30,996 nt of DNA from a virus. The notes beneath the pieces are model-generated. The model was given only the letters and a program-made list of their open reading frames with translations, searched no databases and was not told the DNA's origin. A program made the position numbers and the translations under genes. The stretch is from positions 1 through 30,996 of the IMG/VR virus record IMGVR_UViG_3300030380_004975. One strand, given 5' to 3'. This document shows positions 30,595-30,996 of the stretch, in pieces (position 1 is the first letter of the stretch; every line of letters begins with the position of its first letter).

Positions 30595-30996
30595 TACTGA
30601 GCTATCTCCATGAGTGTCATTGTTGATAATTCTCCGTCATGTTGAGCAGATACAAAACCATCTCCATATTTTGACGCTTGTACTTTATAAGTTATAGAAC
30701 TTGTGGTTGAAGGACTATCTAACAATACTATTGTATTATAACCTCTTAAGTCATTTTCATTTCCGTCAGCATCATAGTGGTAGAAAGCGGCATGAGTAGC
30801 TGATGTATAAATTGCTGTAGTATCTCTAAAAAACTTAAACCCAGCACCTACATCTGGATTTCCACTGCTATCATTTAACCTTATATACTGTGTCGTTAAA
30901 ATATAAATTTTACTTGTACTAAATTTTGGAGTTATGGAACAAGTTAATCCAGTGTCAGTAAAAGTGTTTGCTCCTACTGGAGAATTTCCAGAATTA
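30594..30996 (-). CDS. Tail fibre-like protein, 5' end cut by window edge
   Basis: An open frame entering from the right edge and ending with TAA at 30594-30596, overlapping the next ATG. The visible 133 residues are beta-rich and Thr/Ser/Asn-rich: VGANTFTDTGLTCSITPKFS, YILTTQYIRLND, NPDVGAGFKFFRDTTAIYT, AAFYHYDADGNEND, YNTIVLLDSPSTTSSITYKV, ending MEIAQ. This resembles the C-terminal beta-sandwich tips of marine phage fibres next to MASILKVNTIQ-type proteins. With the two neighbours it makes a run of at least three related host-contact proteins. Confidence 0.72.
   Translation of the reverse strand, partial: NSGNSPVGANTFTDTGLTCSITPKFSTSKIYILTTQYIRLNDSSGNPDVGAGFKFFRDTTAIYTSATHAAFYHYDADGNENDLRGYNTIVLLDSPSTTSSITYKVQASKYGDGFVSAQHDGELSTMTLMEIAQ

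Noticed and set aside
1-30996. Prophage or integrative element signs (integrase, att sites, repressor), tRNA genes
   Set aside because: I saw no integrase, excisionase, C1-like repressor, tRNA cloverleaf or flanking direct repeats; intergenic space is too short for tRNA genes except at 7399-7489, 8903-9002 and 13718-13934, where none is evident.

Overview
The window looks like the genome of a lytic-type marine tailed phage, most likely short-tailed (podovirus-like), AT-rich and gene-dense. Evidence: a family A DNA polymerase, a phage replication set, a lysozyme cassette, glycine/alanine-rich internal virion proteins, a stabilisation/tail-tubular-like protein, and tail-fibre proteins of types common in marine viromes. 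There is no rRNA, tRNA, integrase, repressor or insertion sequence. Both ends cut through genes. Capsid, portal and terminase genes are absent and presumably lie outside the window. Several left-half genes carry a TAGAAAGG ribosome-binding box, which would pair with the CCUUUCU extension of alphaproteobacterial 16S rRNA. This hints at an alphaproteobacterial host (inference).

Layout. Almost everything is on the minus strand, so it is transcribed right to left. (i) 30996-24748: tail fibres and adhesins, including a C1q-like protein and a fibre with three 13-residue repeats, then a large tail protein and a small companion. (ii) 24659-16715: internal virion or ejection proteins. Two reading-frame breaks here, both needing +1, suggest either programmed frameshifting or single-base errors. 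(iii) 16715-15364: lysis cassette with a T4-type lysozyme, a C-tail membrane protein and, overlapping it by 128 nt, a secreted protein with eight cysteines. (iv) 13935-15371: a lone plus-strand SNF2-type helicase, convergent with the lysis genes and divergent from the replication genes across a 217-nt AT-rich intergenic region with repeats. (v) 13717-9003: replication genes, namely two conserved proteins, an SSB-like protein with an acidic tail, an AEP primase and a UvrD-like helicase. (vi) 8902-7524: a small unknown protein and a DUF932 protein, closed by a strong hairpin. (vii) 7398-3151: a probable DNA base hypermodification cluster. (viii) 3170-1: a zinc-ribbon peptide, DNA polymerase, YfbR-like nucleotidase and two unknowns.

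The most interesting system is region vii. It holds a HMUDK_hel-type 'DNA base hypermodification' protein, a TET-associated-type glycosyltransferase, a radical SAM/SPASM enzyme, a thymidylate synthase/pyrimidine hydroxymethylase homologue and a nucleotide-modification-associated (DUF1599-like) protein, next to the polymerase and a dNMP phosphatase. Together they suggest that the phage makes a modified pyrimidine, probably at C5 of uracil, and decorates it further in DNA, perhaps with a sugar and a radical-SAM-derived group. No TET dioxygenase and no P-loop base kinase are visible here, so the chemistry would differ from the best-known pathways. Function is inferred from families and neighbourhood. 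Nothing here proves the modification.
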